This document shows, one piece after another, positions 9,473 through 17,964 of a stretch of DNA of 64,000 nt (positions are counted from its first letter, which is position 1; each line of letters starts with the position of its first letter). The position numbers and the translations under genes are program-made. Below the pieces are notes generated by a model. That model had not been told where the DNA came from. It worked only from the letters and a program-made list of their open reading frames with translations, and ran no database searches. Origin of the DNA: Methylomonas sp. GTDB lineage: Bacteria; Pseudomonadota; Gammaproteobacteria; Methylococcales; Methylomonadaceae. The DNA is taken from positions 434,001-498,000 of the forward strand of contig PERU01000001.1 in the NCBI GenBank assembly GCA_002928965.1, given 5' to 3'.

Positions 9473-9818
9473 TCACCATAAACACCGCTCGTCATTGTGC
9501 CTTGGATTATTTACATAATCGCTAATCGCAGTAGTCGTCATATCGGTATATGCGGAGTTATCCAATAACTGAAACGCGTCATCTTCTGTTGCGGATTTAT
9601 TCAACCAATCGCGGTAATGGGCAGGAGGCAGAATAACCGGCATACGTTCGTGAATCGGTTGCATCAGCGCGGTTGCAGCGGTCGTGATGATGGTACAGGA
9701 ATACAGTGTTTGCGCTTCGTGCTCCCAATGTTCCCAGAGTCCAGCAAATGCGAAAAGTTGATCATCTTTACGGTGGATATGAAAGGCTTGTTTGGCGTGC
9801 TCTAATTTCTGCCACTCA
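9473..9818 (-). pseudogene. yedK: carboxy-terminal half of split HMCES/YedK gene
   Basis: Translation of the minus strand from 9818 gives an unbroken frame starting WQKLEHAKQAFHIHRKDDQLFAFAGLWEHWE, continuing through ALMQPIHERMPVILP and ending at the TGA at 9473-9475. This is the second half of the SRAP (HMCES/YedK) fold, including the catalytic His of HERMP. It joins in frame to the half at 14116-14436 (...ANGFYE plus WQKLEH...). Together they give about 222 residues, the normal YedK length. The interruption is the transposon at 9819-14128. Without its own amino-terminal Cys2 this half cannot crosslink abasic sites. Confidence 0.9.
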
Positions 9819-9840
9819 GTTATGTAGACAAGTCAATAGC

Positions 9841-10018
9841 TTTATACGTCAATCTGTTTTGAAGGGAGGAAACAGCCATTTTTATCGGTCGCGAACGGTC
9901 TCTTTATGCGATGAATATCAAAACTCAATACTTGGATAAGTTCATTTCATTTTTCTCAGTTTTTCTTGAAAAACAAACTGTTTCAACTATCGGTAACCGG
10001 TGCGTTGTAAGTTTTTTA
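9841..10018. other. transposon end region without a gene
   Basis: About 180 bases lie between the element end and the DUF2442 gene. A bulged hairpin, CAGTTTTT with AAAAACAAACTG around 9958-9981, could act as a weak terminator for the minus-strand gene. No open frame here resembles a protein. Confidence 0.3.
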
Positions 10019-10456
10019 TTATCGACGTTCAGCTTCCCATCCCTTGCAGGCTAGGGCAATGTAGTGCGGAATGGGGCGGGTGCCGGTTCCGTAAGCGCTC
10101 ATGGTGCGTGGCGTCATGCCCAGCGCTCGAGCAGCCTCTGCTAATGACAACCCATGACGAACCCTCCAAGCAAGGAACGTACGCGTATCCTCATCGGGTG
10201 CAGCTTGTTGCATGGCTTCCAACCACAATGTATCGGCTCCAATTTGAATATCAAAGTCTGTCCATTCGACCGTCCAACCCTCTCCGGGTATGACCTGCGC
10301 CTTGGCGAAAGCAGTTGGATCGCGTAATGGAGCCAGACCTGGTTTGGAAAAAACAGTTTCCCGTTTATCCACTGTTAGGGTATCGCCGTTAATAAAAGTC
10401 ATCTTCAGCAGATAGTTCGGCAAAGGTTCAACCGCTGCTAAGCGGGGGCGTTTCAT
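10019..10456 (-). CDS. DUF2442 domain protein with carboxy-terminal helix-turn-helix
   Basis: This 145-aa protein begins with a DUF2442 module (LPNYLLKMTFINGDTLTVD...FAKAQVIPGEGWTVEWTDFDIQIGADTLW). Residues about 105-140 form an XRE-like helix-turn-helix (HGLSLAEAARALGMTPRTMSAYGTGTRPIP). DUF4160 and DUF2442 genes commonly occur as a linked pair proposed to be toxin-antitoxin-like. The HTH would be the DNA-binding, probably antitoxin or regulatory, part. I chose ATG 10456 because it overlaps the upstream TGA as ATGA; a start six codons further up is possible. It lies inside the Tn554-like element downstream of the recombinases, where Tn554 carries tnpC and cargo. Confidence 0.8.
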   Translation of the reverse strand: MKRPRLAAVEPLPNYLLKMTFINGDTLTVDKRETVFSKPGLAPLRDPTAFAKAQVIPGEGWTVEWTDFDIQIGADTLWLEAMQQAAPDEDTRTFLAWRVRHGLSLAEAARALGMTPRTMSAYGTGTRPIPHYIALACKGWEAERR

Positions 10457-10680
10457 GGATGCCATTTCTTCCATTCCTCAATCAATTCATCATGGTTTGC
10501 GATAACCCACGTCATTACTTCATCGCGTAAACCTCGTGGAAAAGTACCTTCGCAAGTTAAAGTTTGTAAGTTAATCAATACATCAACGTTGCCTCCGACC
10601 AGATGCGCGTGCATCGGCGGATGGTCATCCTCTCGTATCTGAAGCCTATACTTATTGCGAAAGCGTTGTTTTGTTGTCAT
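10453..10680 (-). CDS. DUF4160 domain protein
   Basis: This 75-aa protein has the DUF4160 signature: IREDDHPPMHAHLVGGNVDVLINLQTL, then a helix ending NHDELIEEWKKW. It is transcribed with, and overlaps by four bases, the DUF2442-HTH gene. The pair is small, autonomous and element-borne, as expected for an addiction or regulatory module. No biochemical function is established for the family as far as I know. Confidence 0.85.
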   Translation of the reverse strand: MTTKQRFRNKYRLQIREDDHPPMHAHLVGGNVDVLINLQTLTCEGTFPRGLRDEVMTWVIANHDELIEEWKKWHP

Positions 10681-10918
10681 GCGTTAATGATATGGAAATA
10701 ATTTCTATACGTCAAACCAGCAAAGCAGCGTATTGGATGAGTAGAGCGATAATACGAATCCCCTCGAACAAATAGGTTTGGGTTGCGGCTAATCCCCAGC
10801 AATGACAGGTATCGGGAAGCTTAAATCTCTATCTGGATTTTACATAGGGGTTGTCAGTCGCCAGAAATTTTGCCTTAATATCAAAGATATGTACTAATTG
10901 AGCTATCTCAATGGGATT

Positions 10919-12895
10919 TCACTTTTCATAGGTTTCTTCCCCTAATTCGATCAGCAATTGTTCAATACGTTTCCGTATACACTCATGCCGCTCTACTTCT
11001 CGGTCAAAGCCGCGTTCACGGGCTTCAGCTGCTAAGGATATTTCCTTGATTATGCGTTCCCTTAGTCTAGGAATATATTCGGGCGTGGTGACAAATTTAG
11101 CGCAATTCAAATACAGGTCGCATTCACACGGCCCTTCCTCAGGCAACCGAAGGCAATGGCCTAATTCCAGTTCTGTACGGAAAAAATTGGCTTTTAACCA
11201 GGCAATCGAATCAGGTGGCATAGCACCGGCACGAAGAGTGGCTGCCAATTGTCCGGCAATCTGGGCGCCAGGACCTAAAACCCTCATATATTCTTCACGT
11301 AACGTTGCATCGCTAAGATGTGCGTAAACCAACGTCATTCCGGTTGAAGTATGGCCTAACATTTTCATGATTGTGTGCAAGCGGGCGCCACCTTCGACCA
11401 GTTCGGTACCGACGGTGTGCCGAAAACGGTGCGCTGTGATAGTTCCTTTTCCTTCGTCATTGATCAAGCCAGATTGGGTACAAGCGATTTGCAGGGATTG
11501 CTCAAATAAATAATCGCTGGTAAGACATAGTCCATGCCGCACAAACAACCGCGGGGTTTCTTTACTGGAATATTCATCTTTAAAACCGCGTGATGGCGGA
11601 ATAATTATTTGCAATGCTTTGATTGCTTCTGCCGCTTCAGGGTGTAAGGGGATCAACCTTTCGCTCCCTGTTTTTCCGACAGGGATTCTTAGGCGTGGTG
11701 TACCATCAAGATAAAAATCTAAACAGTCCAGTTCCAATCGACTAATTTCACCGCGACGCGCACCGCTCCACCGAGCCACAATCAACGCGGTACGTTGGTA
11801 GGGGCATTCCAAAGTTCTGATGGCGTTCATTATCCTGTCTAATTCTTCCGCCGGTATAAACCTGGGGATGCGGTTCGGCCGCTTAGGCAGATCTCGGGAA
11901 CCAATCAATGGCCGAGCCGGCGCATCAGTCCATTCCCATGCGGTGGTATCATGGAACATCACCGATAATGACGAAAGTCGAGTCAGCAGGGTTTCAGGAT
12001 TAATCCCGGATGAGACTAGATCTGCGGAATATGCTAGGACTTGTTCCCGCGTCAATTCTGCAAATGACTCCAACGAAGGATAATTTTTATTTAGCCAGTC
12101 AGCTAAGTGTCTACCAGCGTTGACGAATTTTCCCACAGTTGATGTTCTGGCATGAAATGCTAAACGTGCTTGGACATACTTTTCTAAATAGTCTTTAATG
12201 CGAGGTTTGACAAGGAGCTTTGTCTTTCCAGGTGCTATGCGTTTTGCTGGCTGCGAGATGCGATGATTTTGATAGAGGGCAGTTTTATAGGTAAATAGCA
12301 TTTCTTTAAGCACGCCAGTATATCTCTTGAGTTCATCTTTAGAACCATGGATGGTTAAGACATCTTCCCGTTCTTGATAAATTTCTAAAGCGATCCTGAA
12401 TTCATCAAGTTCCAATTCGCCGATATTAACCATTGTGTTTCCATATCGGATAAAAAAATATTTAACGGCTCTTTCAATTCTTCCCAGCGAGCTTTCCTTA
12501 TAATCAAGCGCTTGCATTATTTTTACAAGCTCGTTTGAATGCTCCTGGATAGTCCGGGGTAACATAAAGACTGGTAAAACATGAGTTTGTACACCAATAA
12601 TCCAAAACCAATCCAATTCGATTAATCCTTGCTGAACCAGAAAATACAGATAAGGACGTGCGGCGACGCAGATATACTTTTCCCCATGCCGCGGATATTT
12701 GGAGCCAATCCTATCGATAAGCGGCAGTGATTGCCATTGAGCCAAATCAGGATTAGCCCGAACAAATCTGCGTGCAATTCTTAGTCGGTTAACAAAATTA
12801 TTATGGTCAAAGTCTTGAAGATAGTTGGCATAGGCTTCGAGTGCATAGCTATCGGCGTAAGTAGCTTCAACGATTTTATGAATTGGTTGCAGCAT
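10919..12895 (-). CDS. tnpB: TnpB-like tyrosine recombinase of the Tn554 family
   Basis: A large, 658-aa tyrosine recombinase. Catalytic residues are visible as Arg380 (SGARRGE), His489-x-x-Arg492 (HRFRHT), His515 (MLGHTS) and Tyr524 (LVYAHLS). Beyond the catalytic domain is a cysteine cluster, CLRLPEEGPCECDLYLNC near 575-592, which is characteristic of the large Tn554-type recombinase. The start overlaps the end of the tnpA-like gene by 20 bases, so the two are translationally coupled. It should cooperate with TnpA in excision and insertion at the ACTCA core. The residue set is complete, so the enzyme may be active. Confidence 0.88.
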   Translation of the reverse strand: MLQPIHKIVEATYADSYALEAYANYLQDFDHNNFVNRLRIARRFVRANPDLAQWQSLPLIDRIGSKYPRHGEKYICVAARPYLYFLVQQGLIELDWFWIIGVQTHVLPVFMLPRTIQEHSNELVKIMQALDYKESSLGRIERAVKYFFIRYGNTMVNIGELELDEFRIALEIYQEREDVLTIHGSKDELKRYTGVLKEMLFTYKTALYQNHRISQPAKRIAPGKTKLLVKPRIKDYLEKYVQARLAFHARTSTVGKFVNAGRHLADWLNKNYPSLESFAELTREQVLAYSADLVSSGINPETLLTRLSSLSVMFHDTTAWEWTDAPARPLIGSRDLPKRPNRIPRFIPAEELDRIMNAIRTLECPYQRTALIVARWSGARRGEISRLELDCLDFYLDGTPRLRIPVGKTGSERLIPLHPEAAEAIKALQIIIPPSRGFKDEYSSKETPRLFVRHGLCLTSDYLFEQSLQIACTQSGLINDEGKGTITAHRFRHTVGTELVEGGARLHTIMKMLGHTSTGMTLVYAHLSDATLREEYMRVLGPGAQIAGQLAATLRAGAMPPDSIAWLKANFFRTELELGHCLRLPEEGPCECDLYLNCAKFVTTPEYIPRLRERIIKEISLAAEARERGFDREVERHECIRKRIEQLLIELGEETYEK

Positions 12896-13985
12896 CGCTT
12901 TTCCTTTCCTTTAAGGTGGCTAAAGCGCGGAGATAATCTTCGATCATCATGGCGTCACTGACCCGGGTATAGCCCCGCGTAGATTCAAACGAAGCATGCC
13001 CCATACGTTTTTGTAAAGCCAATTCCCGCATGCCCCCTTCCCAGAGTTTGGTGGCATGCGTGTGTCTTAACGCATGTGGCGTTATCCAAGGATCGAGGAG
13101 TCCTATTTCTTTTTTACGCCGTTCAAAAAGCTTGGCCAAGGCTGCGTAGCCAATCGGTTCCGCAGCACGTAGTCCGGCGCCACATACCAAAAACAAGTGA
13201 CTTGTCGGTGCGTTTTTAGGGCGTTCCGACATGACATAATGACTTAGTGCCGCAAGCGCCTCAGGTTCATAAATATCGACCACTCGCTCTGTACGGCTTT
13301 TAGTTCGTACGCCTTTGGGGTGGTCTATACGGTATCTTACCGTTACCCGGCGGCGGCCATATTCGATGTCTTCCAAGTGCAAATTTAACACTTCGCCAGG
13401 ACGCAAGCCGCCTTGCAACATCAGCAGGAACATAGCTCGATCCCTTGGTCGCCTCATAACTTCAAGTAGTTGCTCGACATGATTGTCACTCAAAGGCCTG
13501 GGGATACGGTGAATTCGTCTTAAACGGTTAAGGCGATGACCGGGTCTTCTGGCTTTTCCAACTCGACCATTACCGGCACTGGCATCCAAGGGGTTACTGG
13601 CGATGCTCGCGTAATCTGACAATAATAAATATTCAAAAAAGGTAGAAACGGCCGCCAAAATACGATTGATCGTCATTGGGGATAAGCCTTGATGAACCAA
13701 AGCCGGAGATAGCGCAACTTTATGCCGTTTGGGCTTGATAGCGTTGAGATAGGTCAGAAAGTCGATGGAATGTTTTGGCCGAAAGTCATCAACGGTCAAA
13801 TTGGCTTCCTTTAGAAACTCATAAAATCGCCGTAAGTCATAAAGGTAAGAAATTACGGTGTTGGGAGAACAGCCTCTCGCTTCTAAGCCGACCGTAAACA
13901 AATCGATAATCGGCATCGATGCCCCTGCATCATCAATAAGATGGAACCGAAAGCCGGAATTAGCACGTACTTTGAGAATATGCAT
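12876..13985 (-). CDS. tnpA: TnpA-like tyrosine recombinase of the Tn554 family
   Basis: This 369-aa site-specific recombinase has a SAM-like core-binding amino-terminal domain (residues 25-130) and a catalytic domain with Arg195 (GGLRPGE), His304-x-x-Arg307 (HALRHTHAT), His330 (RMGHAS) and Tyr339 (TRGYTRV). It is the first gene of the transposition operon, and its 3' end overlaps tnpB. Length and order match Tn554 TnpA. XerC/D-like host recombinases share the motifs, but the tandem partner and element ends argue for a transposon enzyme. Confidence 0.88.
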   Translation of the reverse strand: MHILKVRANSGFRFHLIDDAGASMPIIDLFTVGLEARGCSPNTVISYLYDLRRFYEFLKEANLTVDDFRPKHSIDFLTYLNAIKPKRHKVALSPALVHQGLSPMTINRILAAVSTFFEYLLLSDYASIASNPLDASAGNGRVGKARRPGHRLNRLRRIHRIPRPLSDNHVEQLLEVMRRPRDRAMFLLMLQGGLRPGEVLNLHLEDIEYGRRRVTVRYRIDHPKGVRTKSRTERVVDIYEPEALAALSHYVMSERPKNAPTSHLFLVCGAGLRAAEPIGYAALAKLFERRKKEIGLLDPWITPHALRHTHATKLWEGGMRELALQKRMGHASFESTRGYTRVSDAMMIEDYLRALATLKERKSDAATNS

Positions 13986-14115
13986 GTCAAAATCCTTATG
14001 GATTGATTTTGATTAAGACTCCCTAGCACATATAAGTTAAATTCATAGCTATCAAAAGCTCACTGTGCACTAACGAATAGGCTAATACCATTAAATACTC
14101 TGCGATCAGAAGTGT

Positions 14116-14436
14116 CTATATAAACTCATAAAATCCGTTTGCGACAATTAAGCAACGGCGTTTATGGAAGGCGGCGCGAAAACTGGGTTTTTCCCTGATG
14201 GTTTCTGCTCGCGCGTTGATCAAGTGATGACTGTTTTTATCGTCTTTAGACCAGGATGGTACTAAACCCCAAAACAGGTTTACTGATTTTAACGATTGGT
14301 CGTCCAGTTCAACGATACACAGAATTTTTTGCGCAGGGGTAATGTTGTAGCTCGCTTCAAAACGCGGCAGTCGCGGTAACTGAAAATGTTCAGCTATGCT
14401 TTCAGGTGTTGCTGTGAGCTGATAACGACCACACAT
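14116..14436 (-). pseudogene. yedK: amino-terminal half of split HMCES/YedK gene
   Basis: The first half of the SRAP-fold protein that crosslinks to abasic sites in single-stranded DNA. It starts MCGRYQL, so Cys2 (the reactive residue after Met removal) is present, as are NARAET and the ANGFYE motif with the catalytic Glu. The frame then runs into transposon sequence and stops two codons later. ATG 14436 is fixed by the need for Cys2 and by GGAGG about eight bases upstream. The matching second half is at 9473-9818. Catalytic His is lost to the other fragment, so this gene is broken. Confidence 0.92.
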
Positions 14437-14579
14437 TACCAATGCCTCCGAGATAAACAACTGATGCTATTAAACGTCAGAAATGCGTAACAACCAAACG
14501 CACCAAGCAATAAGAACAAATACAAAACATAATCCAATTTGCGGTACACTGCTGGTCCTCGTCAGAACCAAGAATTTGG

Positions 14580-15098
14580 ATGCAAAACATGAGTGTCATT
14601 TCCTTATCAAGCTATCAACCGCGATATGCCAAACCTTTGAATAGTAATGCTTTATGGTCTGACGATCTGGAATTGCCGATTCTGGAGCCGCAACAGCAAT
14701 TGAGTACGCTTGAACTGCCGTTGTTTACCTCTAAGGTGCCTGCGGGTTTTCCATCGCCTGCGGATGATCATTTGGAGTCTACGATAGACCTGAATCAGTA
14801 TTGCATCAGCAATCCGCCTGCAACGTTTTTAGTCAAAGTAAAAGGCCATTCCATGATTGAAGCAGGTATTAACGACGGCGATATGTTGGTGGTAGATCGT
14901 TCACTGCGTCCGAATAACAATAGTATCGTGGTGGCGGTGATAGATGGTGAAGTGACGGTGAAAGCATTGGATATGACTACCGATGAAATTTGGTTGCGAT
15001 CAAAAAATTCTGATTATCCAGACTTCCAGATTAAGGAAGGCATGGAGTTGCATATTTGGGGTGTGGTCAAAAACGTGATTCGTTCACTACCGGTATAG
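14580..15098 (+). CDS. umuD: UmuD-like translesion polymerase V subunit (LexA/S24 autoprotease)
   Basis: A RecA-stimulated self-cleaving subunit of DNA polymerase V. The carboxy-terminal S24 peptidase shows nucleophile Ser91 in KGHSMIEAG and Lys128 in EVTVKAL. The probable cleavage site is Ala55-Gly56 in VPAGFPSPADD, aligned with Cys-Gly of E. coli UmuD. At 172 aa it is about 30 residues longer than E. coli UmuD, the extra part lying before the cleavage site. A second ATG at 14589 would shorten it by three codons. umuC follows directly. SOS control is expected, but I could not find a convincing LexA box. Confidence 0.93.
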   Translation: MQNMSVISLSSYQPRYAKPLNSNALWSDDLELPILEPQQQLSTLELPLFTSKVPAGFPSPADDHLESTIDLNQYCISNPPATFLVKVKGHSMIEAGINDGDMLVVDRSLRPNNNSIVVAVIDGEVTVKALDMTTDEIWLRSKNSDYPDFQIKEGMELHIWGVVKNVIRSLPV

Positions 15099-16379
15099 AT
15101 GAGTCCTGAGCCCATATTCGCCATAGCCGATTGCAACAATTTTTACGCAAGCTGTGAAAGAGTCTTCCAGCCCAAACTGAACGGTAAGCCGGTGGTCGTG
15201 CTATCTAATAATGATGGTTGCGTGATTGCCAGAAGTAACGAGGCCAAAGCGCTTGGTATCAAAATGGGTGCGCCTTATTTCAAAATTGAGAAGTATGCCA
15301 AGCAAGAAGGTATTGCCGTATTTTCTAGCAATTATGCGCTATACGGCGACATGAGTCAGCGTGTGATGCAAATACTAAGCAGCTTTGCACCGCGATCTGA
15401 AGTTTATTCCATTGACGAATGTTTCCTGGATTTTACCGGTCTACCGCAGAACCTGACGGATTACAGTTTGGAGATTTGTGCGGTCGTTAAGCAATGGACA
15501 GGTATTCCGATTTCTATTGGCATTGCACCAACAAAGACCTTAGCAAAATTAGCCAACCGTTTAGCAAAAAACGGTCATTCCCAAATGGGACCAGTGTTAG
15601 ATTGGCGCACTATTGCTGATACCGATGCGGTTTTAAAAACCATTGCACTGGATGATCTTTGGGGGATTTCCAGACGCTGGAGAGAAAAGCTCAATCAACT
15701 CGGTATTCATCATGCGTTAGCACTGAAGCAATCTGATCCAAAATATCTACGTCAGCATTTTGGTGTAGTCATGGAACGCATCGTTACGGAGTTGAACGGT
15801 ATTTCCTGTATTGCCTTAGAAGAAATGCCCGCACCGAAAAAACAGATTCTGACCTCGCGCAGCTTTGGTGAACGGTTGACTGACTATAATGATTTACGCG
15901 CAGCGGTGACACACTTTGCCACGCGATCAGCAGAAAAATGCCGACAACAGCAATTGACCACGCAAGTATTAACGGTTTTTATTCATACGAGTCCGTTTGA
16001 TACCGCTAATCCGCAATACTCCAATAGCGCCACCATTGAGTTTGATCGTCCAACCAGTGATACCTCGCAACTGAATGCAGCCGCTCAACAAGGTTTGAAG
16101 CGGATTTTTAAACGCGGATTTTCGTATCAACGTGCCGGTATTTTGTTGCCGGATTTATGGGCAGCCAATGTCTCGCAATGGTCGTTGTTTGATACCGGTG
16201 AAAGCTCATTACGATCTGATCAACTGATGACCGCACTGGACGACATTAACCGCAAGCATGGCAAACGCAGTATTCGTTACGCGAGTGAAATTCTTAGTAA
16301 GCGCTGGCAGATGCGGCAGCAATTCAAGTCGCCTTCGTACACCACCAATATCAAGGAATTGCTGACGATTCAGATTTGA
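15099..16379 (+). CDS. umuC: translesion DNA polymerase V catalytic subunit
   Basis: A Y-family error-prone polymerase that copies damaged DNA with UmuD'2 and RecA. Motifs: DCNNFYASCERVF at the start (metal-binding Asp, steric-gate Tyr), SIDECFLDF (second metal site), IGIAPTKTLAKLANRLAK, and a helix-hairpin-helix after LDDLWGISRRW. The carboxy-terminal UmuC-specific region ends RYASEILSKRWQMRQQFKSPSYTTN. Length 426 aa against 422 in E. coli. Its ATG immediately follows the umuD stop codon, so the two are coupled. Confidence 0.96.
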   Translation: MSPEPIFAIADCNNFYASCERVFQPKLNGKPVVVLSNNDGCVIARSNEAKALGIKMGAPYFKIEKYAKQEGIAVFSSNYALYGDMSQRVMQILSSFAPRSEVYSIDECFLDFTGLPQNLTDYSLEICAVVKQWTGIPISIGIAPTKTLAKLANRLAKNGHSQMGPVLDWRTIADTDAVLKTIALDDLWGISRRWREKLNQLGIHHALALKQSDPKYLRQHFGVVMERIVTELNGISCIALEEMPAPKKQILTSRSFGERLTDYNDLRAAVTHFATRSAEKCRQQQLTTQVLTVFIHTSPFDTANPQYSNSATIEFDRPTSDTSQLNAAAQQGLKRIFKRGFSYQRAGILLPDLWAANVSQWSLFDTGESSLRSDQLMTALDDINRKHGKRSIRYASEILSKRWQMRQQFKSPSYTTNIKELLTIQI

Positions 16380-16607
16380 ATAATGAACCGTTGGTGTTAG
16401 GTGTTATCGGCCACTTGCGGTCTGTCGTGATTTACGCCTTTCTCAATCAAGATCACAAAATGCGGCCGCTCTGTTTGTCCCGATGTTCGCTTCATTGAGA
16501 TTTAACTATCTTAGAAAAGCATATAAATTATGCTTGTATTAATTATGCCGGCACGTGATATAAATCATATGCCTTGTGTTTGGCTATTTGCATGAGGTTC
16601 TACTTGT

Positions 16608-17606
16608 ATGCTGAAATTATATATTTTAACTATCACGTCGTTTCTTACAATAATGACTGTTACTATTTTCGCACATGCGGACTCTCCAGCTATATCTACT
16701 AATAATTGCTCAAAAAATAGGGATATTGAAAATAAAAATTCGATATATATTGAAAGCATGGATAGGTATTTGTTAAATGATGAGATAAATGTTTTCTCAA
16801 GTCAATGCCAACTTTTAAGAAAAAATCCGAATTATGGTAAGGATGGCTATTACAATAATCAAGAATGGCTACCAACAGGTGACGCGTATCTTACTGATAA
16901 CTCAAATATAGCTGATAGAATTAACGAAAAGCTCACTATTGTGGCTGCAGCACATGAACTTTCATTTGATATGAATGTTTATGGCGGAGAAAATTCCTAT
17001 AGAGCAATTGACTTTAATGAAAAAGTGAAAATTAAATGTAATGGAATAATATTTAATGCAAACATTAATAAATATATAACTGCCGAAGACTCAGAAGGAC
17101 AATATTCAGCACAGAATGATGTTAGTTTTTTGAGTTTAGACCAAAGTGAGGTTCTTAAAATAAATGATGCCATTAGTACAAAAAAAATTATGCCGATGAG
17201 ACTTGCAGGATTACCTGTCTCCATGAATGCTGAGCCTGAATTACAGCGCTTCGATAAGCCTGAAACTGTTAAATTCTTACAAAATCATGAGTTGATTCTT
17301 GTTAGTAGGGCAAACCAAGGTAATGAACCAACTGACTCAAGGTTGTTTGTAACAAAGTGTTCAAATCCGCAGATTTCCTATGGCGTTGAAACAGTAACAT
17401 TCCCCTGTGCACCTAAAAAGGATATGTCAGGTGGCGTACTCGTCTATTCAAAAAAAACCGATAAAGGCGTTGGTGAAATATTACAAGATAAAGATGGTCA
17501 CATTTTAGTTTCTGGTCATTTATCTGGCGGTTCAGATATTAATAACACCGAGGAATTCGTACTTATGCGCTATGACGACATTAGAACTGCCATGTGCAAA
17601 AATTGA
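16608..17606 (+). CDS. secreted or periplasmic protein of unknown function
   Basis: A 332-aa protein with a clear signal peptide (MLKLYILTITSFLTIMTVTIFAHADS, cleavage after AHA). The mature part has several Cys residues and no family I can name. Codon use is distinctly AT-rich compared with umuDC just upstream, suggesting recent acquisition. It stands alone on the plus strand with gaps of about 230 and 360 bases around it. Confidence 0.7.
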   Translation: MLKLYILTITSFLTIMTVTIFAHADSPAISTNNCSKNRDIENKNSIYIESMDRYLLNDEINVFSSQCQLLRKNPNYGKDGYYNNQEWLPTGDAYLTDNSNIADRINEKLTIVAAAHELSFDMNVYGGENSYRAIDFNEKVKIKCNGIIFNANINKYITAEDSEGQYSAQNDVSFLSLDQSEVLKINDAISTKKIMPMRLAGLPVSMNAEPELQRFDKPETVKFLQNHELILVSRANQGNEPTDSRLFVTKCSNPQISYGVETVTFPCAPKKDMSGGVLVYSKKTDKGVGEILQDKDGHILVSGHLSGGSDINNTEEFVLMRYDDIRTAMCKN

Positions 17607-17870
17607 GTTGTTAATTTATTAGTTCAATGCCCCATTAAATGCTATTCTAAATATAGTATGAAATCGAAATTAAATATCCGATTTTGAATTGGGCGGAACA
17701 TTATAAAATATTTGGTGAACTTTGCTTATGGTTTGGAATTTTCCCGTCAGATTATCAGCAGCAAGCAGTATCTAAATATAGCAGCGTCTTCTATCAACAT
17801 ATCAACGAGCTCGGAAGCTAAGTTTAGATGTTCTTACCGGATTATTTAATACTGGAAAAGCGACAGGCAC
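17607..17870. other. intergenic region without recognised features
   Basis: About 260 AT-rich bases between the secreted-protein gene and the sRNA terminator. No convincing gene, repeat or terminator was seen here. It continues into the ncRNA at 17871-17964. Confidence 0.5.
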
Positions 17871-17904
17871 AAAAAAAGCCCCTACAGTAATCAGCTGTAG
17901 AGGC
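17871..17904 (-). terminator. rho-independent terminator of the small ORF/sRNA transcript
   Basis: A ten-base-pair stem with one mismatch, loop TAATCAG read on the plus strand, and a seven-T tract on the minus strand. It ends the transcript of the 17965-18126 gene. Confidence 0.85.
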
Positions 17905-17964
17905 CATAGAGTGTTGCGGCTAGGAGGAGCCGCGAAATACAACGAGGAGGTTACAACACAAAAA
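17871..17964 (-). ncRNA. candidate sRNA with two anti-Shine-Dalgarno hairpin loops and terminator
   Basis: Directly after the stop of a 53-aa gene, the minus strand folds into three consecutive hairpins. The first has arms TGTAAC/GTTGTA (two G-U pairs) and loop CTCCTC (17955-17938). The second has perfect arms GCGGCT/AGCCGC and loop CCTCCT (17933-17916). The third is a long terminator stem with a mismatch, GCCTCTACAG/CTGTAGGGGC, followed by seven T (17904-17871). CCTCC loops can pair with ribosome-binding sites or with CsrA/GGA-type targets. The layout, a small ORF then CCUCC hairpins then a terminator, recalls the CcsR ('cuckoo') RNAs of Rhodobacter. That homology is by analogy only. Confidence 0.6.

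Larger units (their letters stand above)
9814..14128 (-). mobile_element. Tn554-like transposon inserted in yedK
   Basis: About 4.3 kb separates the two halves of yedK. The insertion is flanked by the 5-bp direct repeat ACTCA (9814-9818 and 14124-14128). Just inside lie imperfect inverted arms: GTTATGTAGACA at 9819-9830 and, read from the other end, GTTTATATAGACA at 14125-14113. Inside are two adjacent tyrosine recombinases with the size and order of Tn554 TnpA (about 360 aa) and TnpB (about 630 aa), followed by a DUF4160/DUF2442 pair. The family is known to insert site-specifically in genes such as radC. A yedK target is what I see here. Confidence 0.8.

Noticed and set aside
9617-9939. Plus-strand frames over the yedK fragment and transposon end
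   Set aside because: The opposite strand gives a clear YedK match, so these are shadows.
14461-14579. LexA box between yedK and umuD
   Set aside because: The only CTG...CAG pair (CTGCTGG...CGTCAG) has an 11-base spacer instead of 10 and no other support.
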